A stretch of 64,000 nt of DNA from positions 21,080,462 through 21,144,461 of the forward strand of contig NC_034015.1 in NCBI RefSeq assembly GCF_000346465.2, written 5' to 3'. The stretch is from Prunus persica. Taxonomy: Eukaryota; Streptophyta; Magnoliopsida; Rosales; Rosaceae. The position numbers were made by a program, and so were the translations under genes. Positions 35,447 to 48,200 of the stretch are shown here, in pieces. The notes under the pieces are model-generated. The model was not told where the DNA came from and did no database searches. It worked only from the letters and a program-made list of their open reading frames with translations. Positions within the stretch are counted from its first letter, which is position 1; every line of letters starts with the position of its first letter.

Positions 35447-37797
35447 CTAATCAAACCCATCTACAGTAAGCCAGTCATTTGAATCCTCACCTTCTGAATC
35501 TCTCTCTTTTGACTGACCAGCCTTTCGCTGGCCACCCTCAATCTCAGAACTTCTATTCAGCTGAACCCAGTCATTTGATCCATTGGGTGAACATGCCCTG
35601 ACGTCTCGTCCTCGCCTTAGGCCTGATAGTCTAGTGGAACTAGAAAGGTCATTTTCATCGTCCTCTAAATCGCTGAATGAGATATCCTCTTCAGTTTCAT
35701 GTTTCCTTTGGCCATCCACGAAAGTGCCAGAACTAATACTTGCCTCTTCAGACCACTGCTCAGTGCTCTCTTCGTCATCGATCTTTAACCTTCCTGCTGT
35801 ATTAACTATCTCAGTCAAAGCTTCATTTTCTTGAGATGAGATTTCCACCCCTTGTGCCTTTCCAACCTGGATGTCCTTTTTAGGTGAATCAAGAATTGAC
35901 TTCTCACAGCTATCCGCCTGTGTGTTCCTCTTGTTTTGAAGCTTGTGCAGAAGCACATCTCTTGCGTCAACAATCTGCAAAGAAGGAAGTTCTATTTTCA
36001 AAATAATGCATTTGTTACAACTTACAAGTATTGTTGGAAGCTGAAATGTGGAATTGAAAAACAATCCAAACTTCTTGGACAATCTAAAGTGCCACAGAAT
36101 CAATACTCACATGTATTCACTAGAAAGAAACACACGACATTTGACCAATTTGAGATTGAAAACTCAGTTTAGACACACAGTGAATAAGCACTCGATCCCC
36201 TTTCTCAGAGAATCAGACAATCCACTTCCCCAATTCCTTTCCCTTCTCCTCCTTCGTAATCCCTTCACTCAACCCATCTAACAGAAGCCCTGATTCATAT
36301 GACAAGATAGGACATGATAGATCTTTTCCCTCTCTCCTCTGTCCTTAGCTAGAAAGATGCTATAACATTTGCTATGAAGCTACAATAAATACAATGAACA
36401 AAACTGCTCAAAAGTGCAGCTGGTGACAGGTAAAGCAGATTGCATTCTCACATACAAAGACTGCAAACTGCAGTAAGAATAGCTACCGTACAACCTTAAA
36501 TGAAGTACCTTAAATATGGTAAAGATGCATCCACAAAGAAAATTGCAACTAGGCTCTCTTAGTGTGCATGCAAATATAGATAAAAAGAATGAGACAAGAT
36601 GTGAAAGACAAAGTTCTTGCCTTGGGGGTTGATAGAAGCTGAAAATCGTGTTCATTTAGTCTCGGAAGCAACAGCAAGAAATAGATCATCCAAAATCGTT
36701 TCTCGCTCATGGAACTGCCAAGTCTGGTTCTTAGGTCTGCAAAGCCTGGAACCAATCGTTCAACAGTGGAGGCATGTTCTCTCTGAGCATCAGACATGCT
36801 GAAATCTGCAATAAAACAAGTTCAACGTCAATAGATTAAATGCCATGTCAATTTGTTTCAATTATCTTTTTAATCTTTGTATCTTAAGCATAAGCACAAT
36901 AGAATCATAGGTCTTCAAAATCAGTTCCCATATCGACCACTCCAAAGTTCAAACAAGATTAACAGCTAATTGCACAGGACATCTGAGGTGAAACAGAAAC
37001 CATCACAGAGAACGCATAACAGGTTTCAAGACACTTTGGATTCATGTCTAATAAACTTTAGCTCCCACCCCAGAAAAAAAAAAAAGAGCTCAACTTTAGT
37101 CAATGTAAGTTGACCAGCGGATTTCAATTTACAATCCACAACTTCGCAAGCAAAACCAAGCGACACAAACAAAGAAAGCAGGCAAAACCAGCATTGCATT
37201 GCATTTGAAGGAAAATTATGCAATCGTCACACGCACACGCTTAAATTAGAAGTGAAAGTTAGGAACTTGACCATGATCGACTGGTATAGGAAAGTCGGTC
37301 CAATAGTTTGGCAGCACCGAAATTTCGGTGACGAAACCGATAACGTCGTCGGTAATCCCCGGCACGGAACAGTCATCATCATCATCATCATCATCATCGT
37401 CTTCCAGAGCTTCGTTCTGAAGCTGCAACAAGTTCGAAGCGAACTTGGAGATCTCAGTGACGGCTTTGTTACTATTTGTAGAGAGAAGCGAGAGACCGCT
37501 CTTGAAGCTGCCGCTGATCTCCACCAGATCGTTTCGGATTCCTAAAAGCGCTTGCGATTGCGATTGCGATTGCGACGGCGGCTGCGGTTGAGAATTGGAG
37601 GAGGGAACGGCGTCGTGGGACGGTGATGATGAGGGTGGTGGTGGAACGAGGAAGCTGGCGACGCCGCGGAGTTGGCGACCGAGGGTTTGGCCGAGAAACG
37701 ACAAGTCGTTTGGTACGCGGGAACTGGAAGGACTCTGTGGTTGCTTGGCTTCATCATGTGGATCGTCTGGTTGGAGAGAGCCGAGGAGCCAAGACAT
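35447..37797 (-). CDS. BSD domain-containing protein
   Basis: Three coding exons: 37797-37272, 36805-36621, 35974-35447. Total 1239 nt, 412 aa. Exon phases close (D-H-D-F-S across the first joint; STPK-IVDAR across the second). The second intron begins with GC (CCAAG|GCAAGA), not GT. The N terminus is MSWLLGSLQ with Pro/Ser/Gln-rich linkers and a run of ten aspartates encoded by a GAT microsatellite. The BSD domain lies about residues 180-240 and shows the diagnostic Phe-Trp pair in KRFWMIYFLLLL. The C terminus is acidic and Ser-rich (SFSDLEDDENDLSSS) and ends NDWLTVDGFD. BSD domains occur in TFIIH p62, synapse-associated proteins and plant proteins of unknown role; the function here is not known. 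Confidence 0.9.
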
Positions 37798-39244
37798 TGT
37801 TTGGTGAATACTGTTAGTATCCCTTTGCTGTTATTGCAAGAACATCAACAACAACAACAACAACATGATGATGGCTGAACTGAAGGGTGAAGAAGACGCT
37901 CTCTTTTTTTATTTTTTATTTATTTTGTAATTATTCTCTATTTGCTTCTTACTCTAACACTGTGAATAGTATTTAGTTTTATAGAGATGTTACTGGTTGA
38001 GTGCTTTTTTTTAGGAATTTTAGGCCCGTTCGATAACGATTTAAGGGGTTGTTTTCTTTTTGTGTGTTTTGTTTTGTTTTGTGGATTTTACCATTTGCGA
38101 AGGCTCCAAATGGATTTTACTATTTGCGTTGGACAAAACTCTTTTAATGCGTTGATCGTTTAGTATTATTTTGTATTTTTGTTCTTTTCATAAGCAACAC
38201 CAACTAATATTAATTATAATTGTGGGTTAGGTCAATTGAAAAAGATAATGTATCCGTCCTTTGCATACACACTTTCAAGTCCACAAGGGGGATGAAATTT
38301 TGGCTAGTTTTAATTCTAAATTATTTCTTATTGAAAAGCTTCCTTTATTTATTTTTGTTTTGTGTTCAAGTATAATTTTCCTCTGTTTTGTTTTCTAACT
38401 AGACAGCAGGACAGTTTAAGAAAAACAGAGGAAAGAACAATCTTCTTTCTTTTTCACAAAACGACTTCATTTTCGCTTATACAACAAATCCGAACTTCAT
38501 TCAGCTTTCCTCTATTTCGGGCTGAAAATAACTTCATGAACCATACAACGATAGCCCAAAGTTGTCCTCAATGGCAAAATTGACAATATTTTCGCATAAA
38601 TTGACAAAAGACCTCGGGGTCAATTCATGAATATGGTCAAATAGTTAATGTCTAAGTCGTAGTCACCCAAAAACCAAATAAAACCTAGCAAAGCATCGTA
38701 ACATCGACTCACTCTAGAATGACGTATTCTCAGCAGCAGCAGCAACAACAGCAGCTACTTCGTGAACTGGACAATTAGATTGTGTAATCATCTCCGGCTT
38801 CACCAACAACACCTACCTTGACAAAATATGGAGGACAACTTCATTTAGTTCTCACGTTACTAATATTGAGGACTTGCCTAGACATTGCCAATATTTGACT
38901 ATATGTGTATGCTGCTCGCAACCATCAGATATTAGTTTGTTAGTGGCCTGTGGCACCACTGATGAACATCAAGCATCCAACTATTTGATGAACAAGCATA
39001 AAACAGAAAAGTAAAACTTACCCCACCAGCCACACCGGTGGCTGCACTACATGATTCATTTGCAATCAACCACAAAGATGTATTTTTTACAATCACCACG
39101 TCCAGAAAATGTAATTCTTCCCATAAACGCATAATATATAACATGCTTCAGTGTGTGTCCTAGCCTACAGATGCACAGCCAGCATGCTAGATCATATTAA
39201 TTCAAACAAGAGTTCATGTACCTCGCATAAAATCTTTCATGACT
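37798..39244. other. Intergenic region
   Basis: Upstream of the BSD gene. No solid gene. A CAG/CAA run near 38730-38755 encodes only a short Gln tract followed by stops. A segment at about 38990-39070 is a diverged copy of the exon at 39411-39497 (see findings). Confidence 0.5.
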
Positions 39245-39497
39245 TCACCTTGCAAGTTTTCCTGGTTCTGTCATTCGTTCATCTTCAATCTGCCAACAAG
39301 AACAGAGCATAAATATTTAACCATTGCTGGAGAACTCAAAAACGGAGAGCCTCTCTTGTTTAAATGAGTCAGTATGATCAGAACCAAAGCATAAACAGAA
39401 AAAGTATAACCTTAAATTGTGCTTCATAGGGCGGCATACTTGCCCTATCAGCCACACAAGTGACTGCATGATTCATTTCTAACTCTGAACTTGACAT
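39245..39497 (-). CDS. Possible small two-exon gene, product unknown
   Basis: On the minus strand an ATG at 39497 opens 29 codons (MSSSELEMNHAVTC...) to a donor at 39411 (TTTAAG|GTTATA). An acceptor TTGGCAG lies at 39291-39290, and the following 14 codons (IEDERMTEPGKLAR) end in TGA at 39247-39245, in phase. The predicted peptide is 43 aa. A leader-like exon with an AGGGTTCGATCGC sequence and a donor (ATGCGG|GTATAC) lies upstream near 39745. A donor-like GCAAG|GTGAAG overlaps the stop, so the frame may continue. I do not recognise the peptide. It may be a gene fragment or a non-coding RNA. Confidence 0.3.
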
Positions 39498-40080
39498 AAA
39501 AACAGGATATATTTGTTTACAAAATGAAATTGAATAAAATTATATTAGAATGTTCAAAAGTTTATGTGATGGACACGGAAATTCAACATAACATAACCAT
39601 GGTTATTTCCTAAGAATACCCAAATCATCTCCACAAAACCAATGAACAAAAACAAATTAGCAGGCGTCAATCTATATCATGCTTGGGACAAAAATGAAAA
39701 CTGATTTGTAAATTAAGAGGTTCATGAAGAAAGAGAAGGAGGTATACCCGCATGCGATCGAACCCTAAACCTTGAAAGAAAAATCCGAATCCAAGGACGA
39801 GGCTGATCTATGCCTCAGACTCTCCATTCATCCGACAACCCCGCGATGTTGCCATCAACGCGTTCTACTTCTTCGAGAAGAAGTGAACCACCGACGACGA
39901 TCGAGGAGATCCAATCGGACTGAATTGCAGAAAAGTGTAGGTTCGTCATCCTCTCGCAATTGAAATCCTAAACCACCGTCGCAACCGACTGGAACGCGAC
40001 CTTGAAATTTAGTCGGGTTTTCTTGCTGTTTTTTTTTATTATAATATATTTTTAAAATATAAAATTAGCTTCTTTGCCAT

Positions 40081-40470
40081 ACTCTATAAATAGAAATTTT
40101 AAAATTATAGCCGCGCGGCTATACTATATAAATAGAAATTTTAATAGTATGGCCGCGCGGCTGTATTATATAAATAGAAGATTTGAACGTATAGCCGCGG
40201 CTATACTATATAAATAGAAATTTCAGGAGTATGGCCGCTCGGCTATACAATTGTAAACGTACAGCCGCGCCGCTATACACTATAAATAGAAATTATAATA
40301 GTATAGCCGTTCGGCTATACCTTTTAAATAGAATATTCTAACCGTATAGCCGGTCGGCTGTACTGGTTAAATAGATTACTTTAAACAGTATAGCCGTTCG
40401 GCTATACTCTTTAAATAGAATAATTTAAAAGTACAGCCGCCCGACGGTACTCTATAAATAGAAAATTTAT
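40081..40470. repeat. Array of about nine palindromes with TATA-like motifs, ~42-bp period
   Basis: Inverted-repeat cores of the form AGCCG-NN-CGGCT are centred near 40114, 40156, 40197, 40238, 40268, 40310, 40353, 40397 and 40441. Spacing is 41-44 bp, with one interval of 30. The best copies are TATAGCCGCGCGGCTATA (40106-40123) and GTATAGCCGTTCGGCTATAC (40301-40320 and 40388-40407). Between most cores lies (C)TATAAATAGAA or TTTAAATAGAA. The palindrome arms are conserved while the linkers drift. There is no open frame. The GC-rich cores stand out from the surrounding AT-rich DNA. Confidence 0.93.
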
Positions 40471-41230
40471 CAGTCCGCGAATCGAACCGAACCGCCAAAA
40501 ATCAAATCAAGTTTGTCCAAAAGGTTCTTTTTTCTGATTTATATCCACCGCCCATACGATGTGGCCCAAATCAAGAACAAAAGGGATCCAAACCAGCGCC
40601 GTTTCAGAAAATAAATAAATAAAGTGGTTCCATTTTATCTGTGTTGTTTTTTATTTCTTTCATTGAATTATCTGTGCTGTTTGTTATGTCTTGATGATGT
40701 GCGCAGTGCTTGTATTTTATAAGTCTGTATTAAAGAATAAATGAAGAGAATGTAAAGGTAACGAAGAAAATAAAAAAGAATAATAGCCAAGAACCATAAA
40801 TCAAATTTAATGTCCCCCCGTTACATAACTGTCTGTTATCAACAATCACAAATTACAAATAATTTCTATAATTTTATAGAGATCCTTAAGGACCGAAGGA
40901 GAGGGAGAGGAAAACAGAAAGAAGCTGAAAAAGAGTTTAAATAAGGTTTCCTGCTCGAGTCTCAACAGCAACAAAGCAGGTCAAAAGAATTTTAGTGTAG
41001 TCTCCCCACAACATGAATGCAAATCACCAAATAGCTCAAAGTCCTCCCCTCTGACTATTTATTTAACAAAGAATCTTAATCCTAGCTAGCTACTGCACAT
41101 ACAAAACATATGGTACACGTCTGTCTCTCCAAATTTCCGATTCCGATGTTCGATATCTAAAACTTACTATGCTTTCATGTCCCTTTCTTCCCTGTATTTC
41201 TCGATAAAGATGTATTGCTCAACAAACCAG
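40471..41230. other. Intergenic / 3' UTR region
   Basis: Lies between the palindrome array and the clathrin assembly gene; the right part is probably that gene's 3' UTR. No gene is seen. Confidence 0.5.
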
Positions 41231-44200
41231 CTATAAAAGGCCGGTATATGGATTGTATGCTTGGACAGGCACACCGGGGCCATAGGGGTGGGTAGTGGCC
41301 GCATGAGGATTTCCAAAAGGGTTCAAAGACTGCTGCTGTTGTGGACCCATCATCATCATCTGCTGCTGTTGCTGCAACATGAAGGCCTGCTGGTGGTTGG
41401 CCATTGCTGCCATCTGCACAGAAGGCGGTGCAGCCATTGTGTTGGATGCATAAAAGGGATCATGAACTGGTTGTTGCATCATGGCACCAGCCACTGGAAC
41501 AGGCTCCCATGGGTTGTAGCTCACATTCTGATGGTTTCTTCTGATTGCATCATCGTATAGGCTATCTAGTGTAAGCAAGTCCAACCCGCCCGCCTTCACT
41601 CAACAGTTGAAAGGCGTCAACAGTGTTCGTTCATTAGGCCAAATAAGAAAAAGAAAAAGGAAGTGTGTTGCTTGAAAGTTTAACAACAAAAATGTGTCAA
41701 GTCGGAAAAGTAGCATCGCTTTGCTTTTGGTAGAACAGCAAAAGTTTGTGCTTGCTTATTCATATCATGTATGCCACATAGAGAGGAGAGAGTAAATGAA
41801 CCTTTTTTCAATATTTTTGCCCATACACTAATACTGACTAATTAATTGTTAAACATTAGGATATTTTATGGGAAATTGGTAAAGAGAAGAATACCAGTTT
41901 GCTAGCAGCCGTGGCACTCTCATTTGAGCTTGGTGCTGTAACAAGTGCCAATTCCCAACCCGTAGTTCCATTTGCGTGAATTGGAGCTGTAGAAGGTGGT
42001 TGATCCGCTGCAAGAACCATAATAGCATTTTCAGATATAAAAAATTTATTTAGAGTTTTTATGTTAATATAAAGAAGAAAAATAAGAAAAGAAGCTTTGT
42101 GCGTGTTTCTTGGAAACAAATTAGTTCAAACTGACTTCATAGTGAATTGAAACCTCGACACTCTGATGAAATTTATGAGCTATAAATCATTGAGAGAGAG
42201 AGAGAGGAACTTACAAACTGGAACAATAGCTAAAGCCATAGCATTCTTCTCATCCAAATCTTTGGTATCTGGAACAGGATCATTCAAACCCTAGCAACAA
42301 AGGAAAGCATGAATAATGAAACTTTAAAGAGACAAAGTAAGCCAAAAGATTTCAAAACCACAGCATGCCAATATTCAAGGGAGAACAGAAAAATAAGGAT
42401 TATGAGAACTACCAGCAGGTCAGGAGGTTCAGCTATAGGTGCTTCCACTTTCACTGGTTCAGGTGGAGGTGGTGAAGGTGGGCGTGCCTCCGCCTCTTGG
42501 GTGTTTTTGTACTCTATAGCCAAGACTTCCTTGGGGGCATTAATTTTATTGTCAACCACCTGCCAGGTTAAAGATTGAACATGAGGGAAATTGCTGCAAA
42601 CTGTATACACTGAATTGACAAGGTTTATGTATGTCCTATATGTGCTTGTTGATCTGATTGCATCGTGAAACCTTTATAAGTACTGTAAGTGCTTCAAAAA
42701 GCCGACTTTGGATTCAGCTTTTTAATGGTTGATTTGATAAGCTCAGGGCACTTTCATACCTGATCCTTGCGAACTGTTGAGACCCGGGGAGCTTCTCTCA
42801 CGTATTCTTCCATGGCTTGTAAAAATGATGCAGGTGGCTACATTATGAAAGAATTATTAACCCAAAATTAAATCAGTTCGAGAAAGTTACAAATAATCCA
42901 AGGAATGCAATGCTGTCAAAGGAACTGCAGTAAAATAGTCAACCTGCTCAATCTTGATAAACTTGTCTCCACGCCCAATATCAAGACTTTTACATACTTC
43001 GTAAAACTCTGAAAGTCTCTCTGCCTGAAAACATGCAGATGAAATGTAAATGCTGATACATAATATGACTCTCCACTAATTAGAACAGAAATTCCCAGAA
43101 AAACTACCTGCTGCCCTGCCCTCCGATATATATCCAGGGCTTTCACAGCATCATGGCGTTGCATCTCAAAGAACTGTGACAGAAACGATTATCATATATG
43201 ATTAGCTTATACGGAAAGCTTCTAGTGTTCTATTCCAAATAGCAAAGTTCATATGCTACCTTGTCAACCAAATTGACCGTTCCATCACTTATAGCTTGAT
43301 AAATCTTGATGCTTTCAGAAGCAACCTAATTTAATGATATGATAGAAGAAAATCAGAAGAAAAGAAAACATATTGGCTAGTCATTCAGCTAGACATATTG
43401 CAAGATTCACCTACCATTTGAAGTGCTAATTGAACCACAAAATTATGAACTGCTGCCCCTTGCGGCTGCAAAAAAGATTTATTGATATCACTAATAGAAA
43501 CTTAAAGGATATTTAAAAAAAAGTCAGTTATATTGATTGACATATCGTGGCACCCATCATTGGTAACATTCTTCTGGTACATTAACATGGGCTTGAACAC
43601 ATATTCGTGTTTAACCACATATCAGCAAACCTTAAAACCATTTGTTTTGTTGTGTTGAAAAGACTTGCCTGGCAACCAAGTACACGAAAAAGAAGCTGTT
43701 GCAAAGCAGGCAAATGCTCAAGCAATTCGACAGTATCCAAATCTTTGGTCCTCTGCACCATAATGTCAAGCTATGAAGTTGCAAAACCATACTTTATAAA
43801 AAGAATGAGACTAGCCAAAATTTGTAGACATATATAAGTGCATAAAATAGATAAATCTAGAAATAGCACTTGAGTGTGAGAATAGAAAAGTAAGAAGAAA
43901 CCTTAGAGGGAGAAAAAAAAAAAAAAAGCAACTGTAGTTAATAACTATTCTGATAAACCAATCAGTTCAGAAATTTCAGAATGTCATTGACATAAAAAGT
44001 GTTTGCCATAACATCCCTAAAACAAAAGTTGTCAATTTGAACGATATAGAAGCTCAAAGAAAGATGATATAGAGAAAATAAACTTCTTACTGGGCGATCC
44101 ATCTCAACGTCATATTTCAACACACGGAAGCATTCCAGTCTCTCCTCCAAGAACAAGGCATAAGTACGAATCCAGTTGGAATAATCCCATGCTGCACAAT

Positions 44201-45242
44201 GAAAAAAAATCAGTTTAAATAGAAAAAGAGTATGATAAAGATGGAGTCAGTGGAATGGAAAGGTACCATTTGGACTGGAATCATCTTTGAAATGAGCCAA
44301 GTTAAGCATATGGCTTCGACTTCTACCATAATTCATGAGTTCTTCATGAAAAGTAGGGTCTACTTCCCTCAAAGCACGATGAATAACAACTAAAGTTTTC
44401 AATGCAACCTAAACACAAACCAATAATCAGTTAGTAAAATTCCAGGCCAGACACACAGTATAGATTATGAAGAAGGTAGTACAGTTAGATTATGCCTTAA
44501 ATTTTTGTTATAATTTCATATATTTGGTACGTGTCAAATCATTATGTTTCAGATCACGTGTTCTTCCCTTGCAAACAAGAAAGCCATGAACATCTAGTCT
44601 AGTCTCTAGAGTATCTTCCTCTTCTTTTTTTTTCAACTTTCTTCCACTCACTATGGTTGCCCAAGAATGACAATCAAGATGAAGATTATTCCAACTACAG
44701 ATACAGGAAAACAAACAAACAAAAAAGCTTCCTGGCTCTGTATGAAGTCTTGTATGTTTGTGTGATGAGAAAATGTCCATACCGCCCAATTATGTGTCTT
44801 TGATAACCTTCTTGCAAGAGCATGGATGCAGTATGCGACATCAGCCCGAGGTCTTGTAGCAGAAACGGCAGAAAAAATGGCTTCAAAAGAAAAACAAAGA
44901 TAAGCCGATCTTTCTTCTGGATGCAGATCATGAAAAGTACAACATGCAACCCATCTTTGGACACAGACTGAGAGAGAGCGAGAGAATCTACCTCTGATAT
45001 ATTTTTCCTTAGCTGGACGCTCAACATGATTTGTAGCTTTGACTATAGCAACATCCAATTCCTGCAAGATTCAATGCCCAGATGAAAATCAGATGCATCA
45101 ATTGTGAGAACCATCCAAAACAAAAACAAACAAAGCGCAATACCTTGTAATCACTATTGACTTTAGCCAACGAAACTGTGGTGGTGTCCTTGAGGGCTCC
45201 AAGTGCTTTCCGTAAGCTCTTCTGTGTGCCCCCTCCTGACAT
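41231..45242 (-). CDS. Putative clathrin assembly protein (ANTH/AP180 family, At5g35200-like)
   Basis: Fifteen coding exons: 45242-45144, 45061-44992, 44880-44783, 44408-44267, 44191-44091, 43752-43669, 43465-43415, 43325-43260, 43173-43108, 43024-42944, 42837-42760, 42559-42413, 42290-42215, 42007-41895, 41593-41231. Total 1635 nt, 544 aa. The N-terminal ANTH domain (about 1-290: [55 protein letters not shown]) binds phosphoinositides. A proline-rich linker follows. The tail carries adaptor motifs: clathrin box-like LLTLD, DPF (HDPFYAS), NPF (LNPFGNP) and Gln/Met runs. This protein class recruits clathrin at the plasma membrane and TGN. The intron after exon 6 is GC-AG (GCCAG|GCAAGTC). A 5' UTR intron at about 45948-45274 is supported by CAG|GTCAGT and TTGTAG. 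Confidence 0.95.
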
Positions 45243-48200
45243 TCTCTCTCTCTCTCCTCTATATATCAAAATTCTACAACAAAACCGAACAAACTCAATC
45301 TGGGTTCCGCTACAAAAAGCTACTTTCACCACCAGTTGACCAAAAGAAAAGCGCAACGTTCACCACCAAATAAAATAAGAAATGATCCAAATCAAACTAT
45401 AGTACTCACCCATCTCTCAAAAATCAAACTTTTCATGATATCAAATACAAGCTTATAGAAAACTCCAACCAACTATATAAAAAAAACCCTAAACTTCGAT
45501 GTTCCAACTTCATAATTTAGATCCAATTAGTTAAGAAAGGAATAGCTGACCACATGATATACTAAAAAAATTCTTGAAGTCCTATCCAATACTCAAAAAC
45601 CGACTGAATTATAATTAAGATTCGAAATCTAAAACACCAAACAGAAATTACAACTCAAAGTCGAATGAACCAATAGCAGGAATCAGCTTTCATCGCAAAA
45701 ATGGAATAACACCAAATAGTTGCGTAAGAGAAAAAGGTTGAATTTGTATATTGGAAGAACCAACAAGAAAAGACAGCTACAGAAACATAGAGAGGTAAAG
45801 ATCTAGGCCAAAAGAAATATAACTTCTGATACAATTGAAACAGCGCGCTTAGTGGTTGCAGCTCAAAAATACACGAAAAATGAAAAATGAAAATGGCAGA
45901 GAACACAGAAATCACAGAAGCAGAGAGAGATCGGAGAACTTGACTGACCTGAAACCCAATTGACGAGAGAGAAAGGGGGGGGAAAGGGTGGGAAGGGAGA
46001 GAGAGTGGTCTGAGTCTGAGAGATAGCAGAGGAAAAGTCGACCAGAATGAGTTCGGTTTGGTTGGCCCGTCGGCGTCTTCGACAATTACTTTTAAATTAA
46101 AATTTTAAATTTTCTTATTATTTAAATCATTAACTGAATTTTCCCATCTGTCAGAAAGACAGAAAATACGGCTGTGTAAGACAGGGCAATAATTCTCTAC
46201 GATACTCTCCATCTACACTTTTTTTAACTCTCCTCCACTGATAATTATTTAACAAGAGAATACTACTTTACAAACCAAAGCATTTACCCTCCCTTGGATG
46301 AGGGAAAGTACTGAATTTAGTATGAGAAATTGAGAATTTTCTTTTTTAGTAATTTAAATGCTGAATTTATTAAATGAGGAGTAGAAAAAATTATGAAAAT
46401 TGAGGCATCAAATTTTCATCAAAATATGCTTCATTTCACAATTTTCATAGTGTCATTTACAAAATTCGACATATATAAATTCAAACGCTGAAATTTTCAA
46501 TTGCCAGAAATAAAATGATGAAAATCTAAATTCTATTATTTTAGAATTCTATGTAATTTTATTTTAGAATTCCGTTATTTCTAATATACAGGAAGGGAAA
46601 CTCAAAACTACAACAAAATTTAATTAGCTTGATCACAATTCTACTACCAAAAATTTTAAAAAACAAAACAAAATATTATTTAAAAAAGAGGTAAATGTGA
46701 CTTAAGAAAAACAGAAGCGTCGGTTGTGGATCTTACTTTCCAGAAGCAGTAGGTCGCTTTAGGACTAATCTAATTCTATACAGTCCAATCCCATGTTCGT
46801 ATTTCATAGTCATAGTCTAAAAAGAAAATAGGTATGAAATTCTGGTCCAAGAAAGAGAAACAGAAAGAAAAAGGGGATGTTGCTTAGAAACAAGAATAAC
46901 AACTAGAGCCAGCCAGCGTAGCTTATAGCTAATTTCTCCAACTAATAGACACCCAAGCTTTTCAATTATCATTTAATTGTGTGGGCCTTTTCCATTATTA
47001 GCAACAACTTCTCATTCTTTAAAGCTAGCAATCATCTTCTTCATCCAGATCACATGCAAATATTAAATTTCCAGCCATATTGCCCATGATTCTTTTCCTT
47101 TTCTTTCTATTCAGTCATCTTTATTTTCATTTTTCATGTCAGAGCAGGACAAGTGTGTCTCCTGCTGCAAATGTATTTATTTCACAGTAGAAAACAGGCT
47201 GCCAAATAGTTGGAACTCTCTCACTCTTCTAGTTACGTAATTTATTATTTCAATCAAGAACTTAAAGAACGACCGGACGTTGGTTAGGTCAGTTGACAGA
47301 GAGTGAACCCGTCCTTTTACACTCAAGATTCCAAATTTGATGCTCATCGTGGTCGGTCAGACAAGCTTGTTTAGCTTTACCTCACCAACAACATTTACCG
47401 TTTTGAACCCAAAGAAACCAAAACTATGGCATAAAGTAATCACGTTTATTAAGAAGCCGTTGGTTTGGTGCAGAGGCGGTGCCATACCATATGAAAACAA
47501 CAATTTGCCATATTAGACATCGCTCTCAATCTCTCTCTCTCTCTCTCTAGTCTCTTCTCTTTGGTTGAGGGAGGTTAATTTCAGGCCCACACAAAGGACA
47601 CATCTCAAGCCTTCATTTCATTCATTCTCCATTCATTTTCATATCTCAATCTCCAAACCAACTAAATAATGCATTTCTGTTCTCCAAAATGTTGGGGTTT
47701 TATGTTTTTTTTCAGTATAATCGAACTACAGGCAAAGAATTTCTCACACACACACTATTATAATGCCACAAAATTAAGACCACTAGTCTGTTAGTAAAGC
47801 CCATTTTAACTTGACATAAAATGTTTGGGGTTTTATGTTAAGTAAACCATTTATGTCGTTTTTATGATTTTTATTCTAGGCTACTGCTATTCCGCCACTA
47901 ATAATTATCAGAGAAATAAGCGGACAAACCCATTTGCCAGCCACAGATTCTAATTTCCTGAACAAGGCATATGAATGAATGACACCTTCATATTTCCTAA
48001 TGCCACTAAATAAAAAGACGATCGCACCCTCCAAACTCGGAATTAAAAATAAGAAATTAAGAATACAAAATAAAAGAATGACAGAGACTGACTGACCCAA
48101 AGGAAAGATACCATTTTTCAGAAGTTTTTAAAACCATGTTCTGAATGCCAACAAAAAGTTCAAAAAAATAAATACCACGTTCTGGACAATTGGAAGGTTT

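Noticed and set aside
40081..40470. CRISPR-like regular spacing
   Set aside because: The linkers are not unique spacers but related sequences with shared TATA-like motifs, repeats are imperfect palindromes, and the window is plant nuclear DNA.
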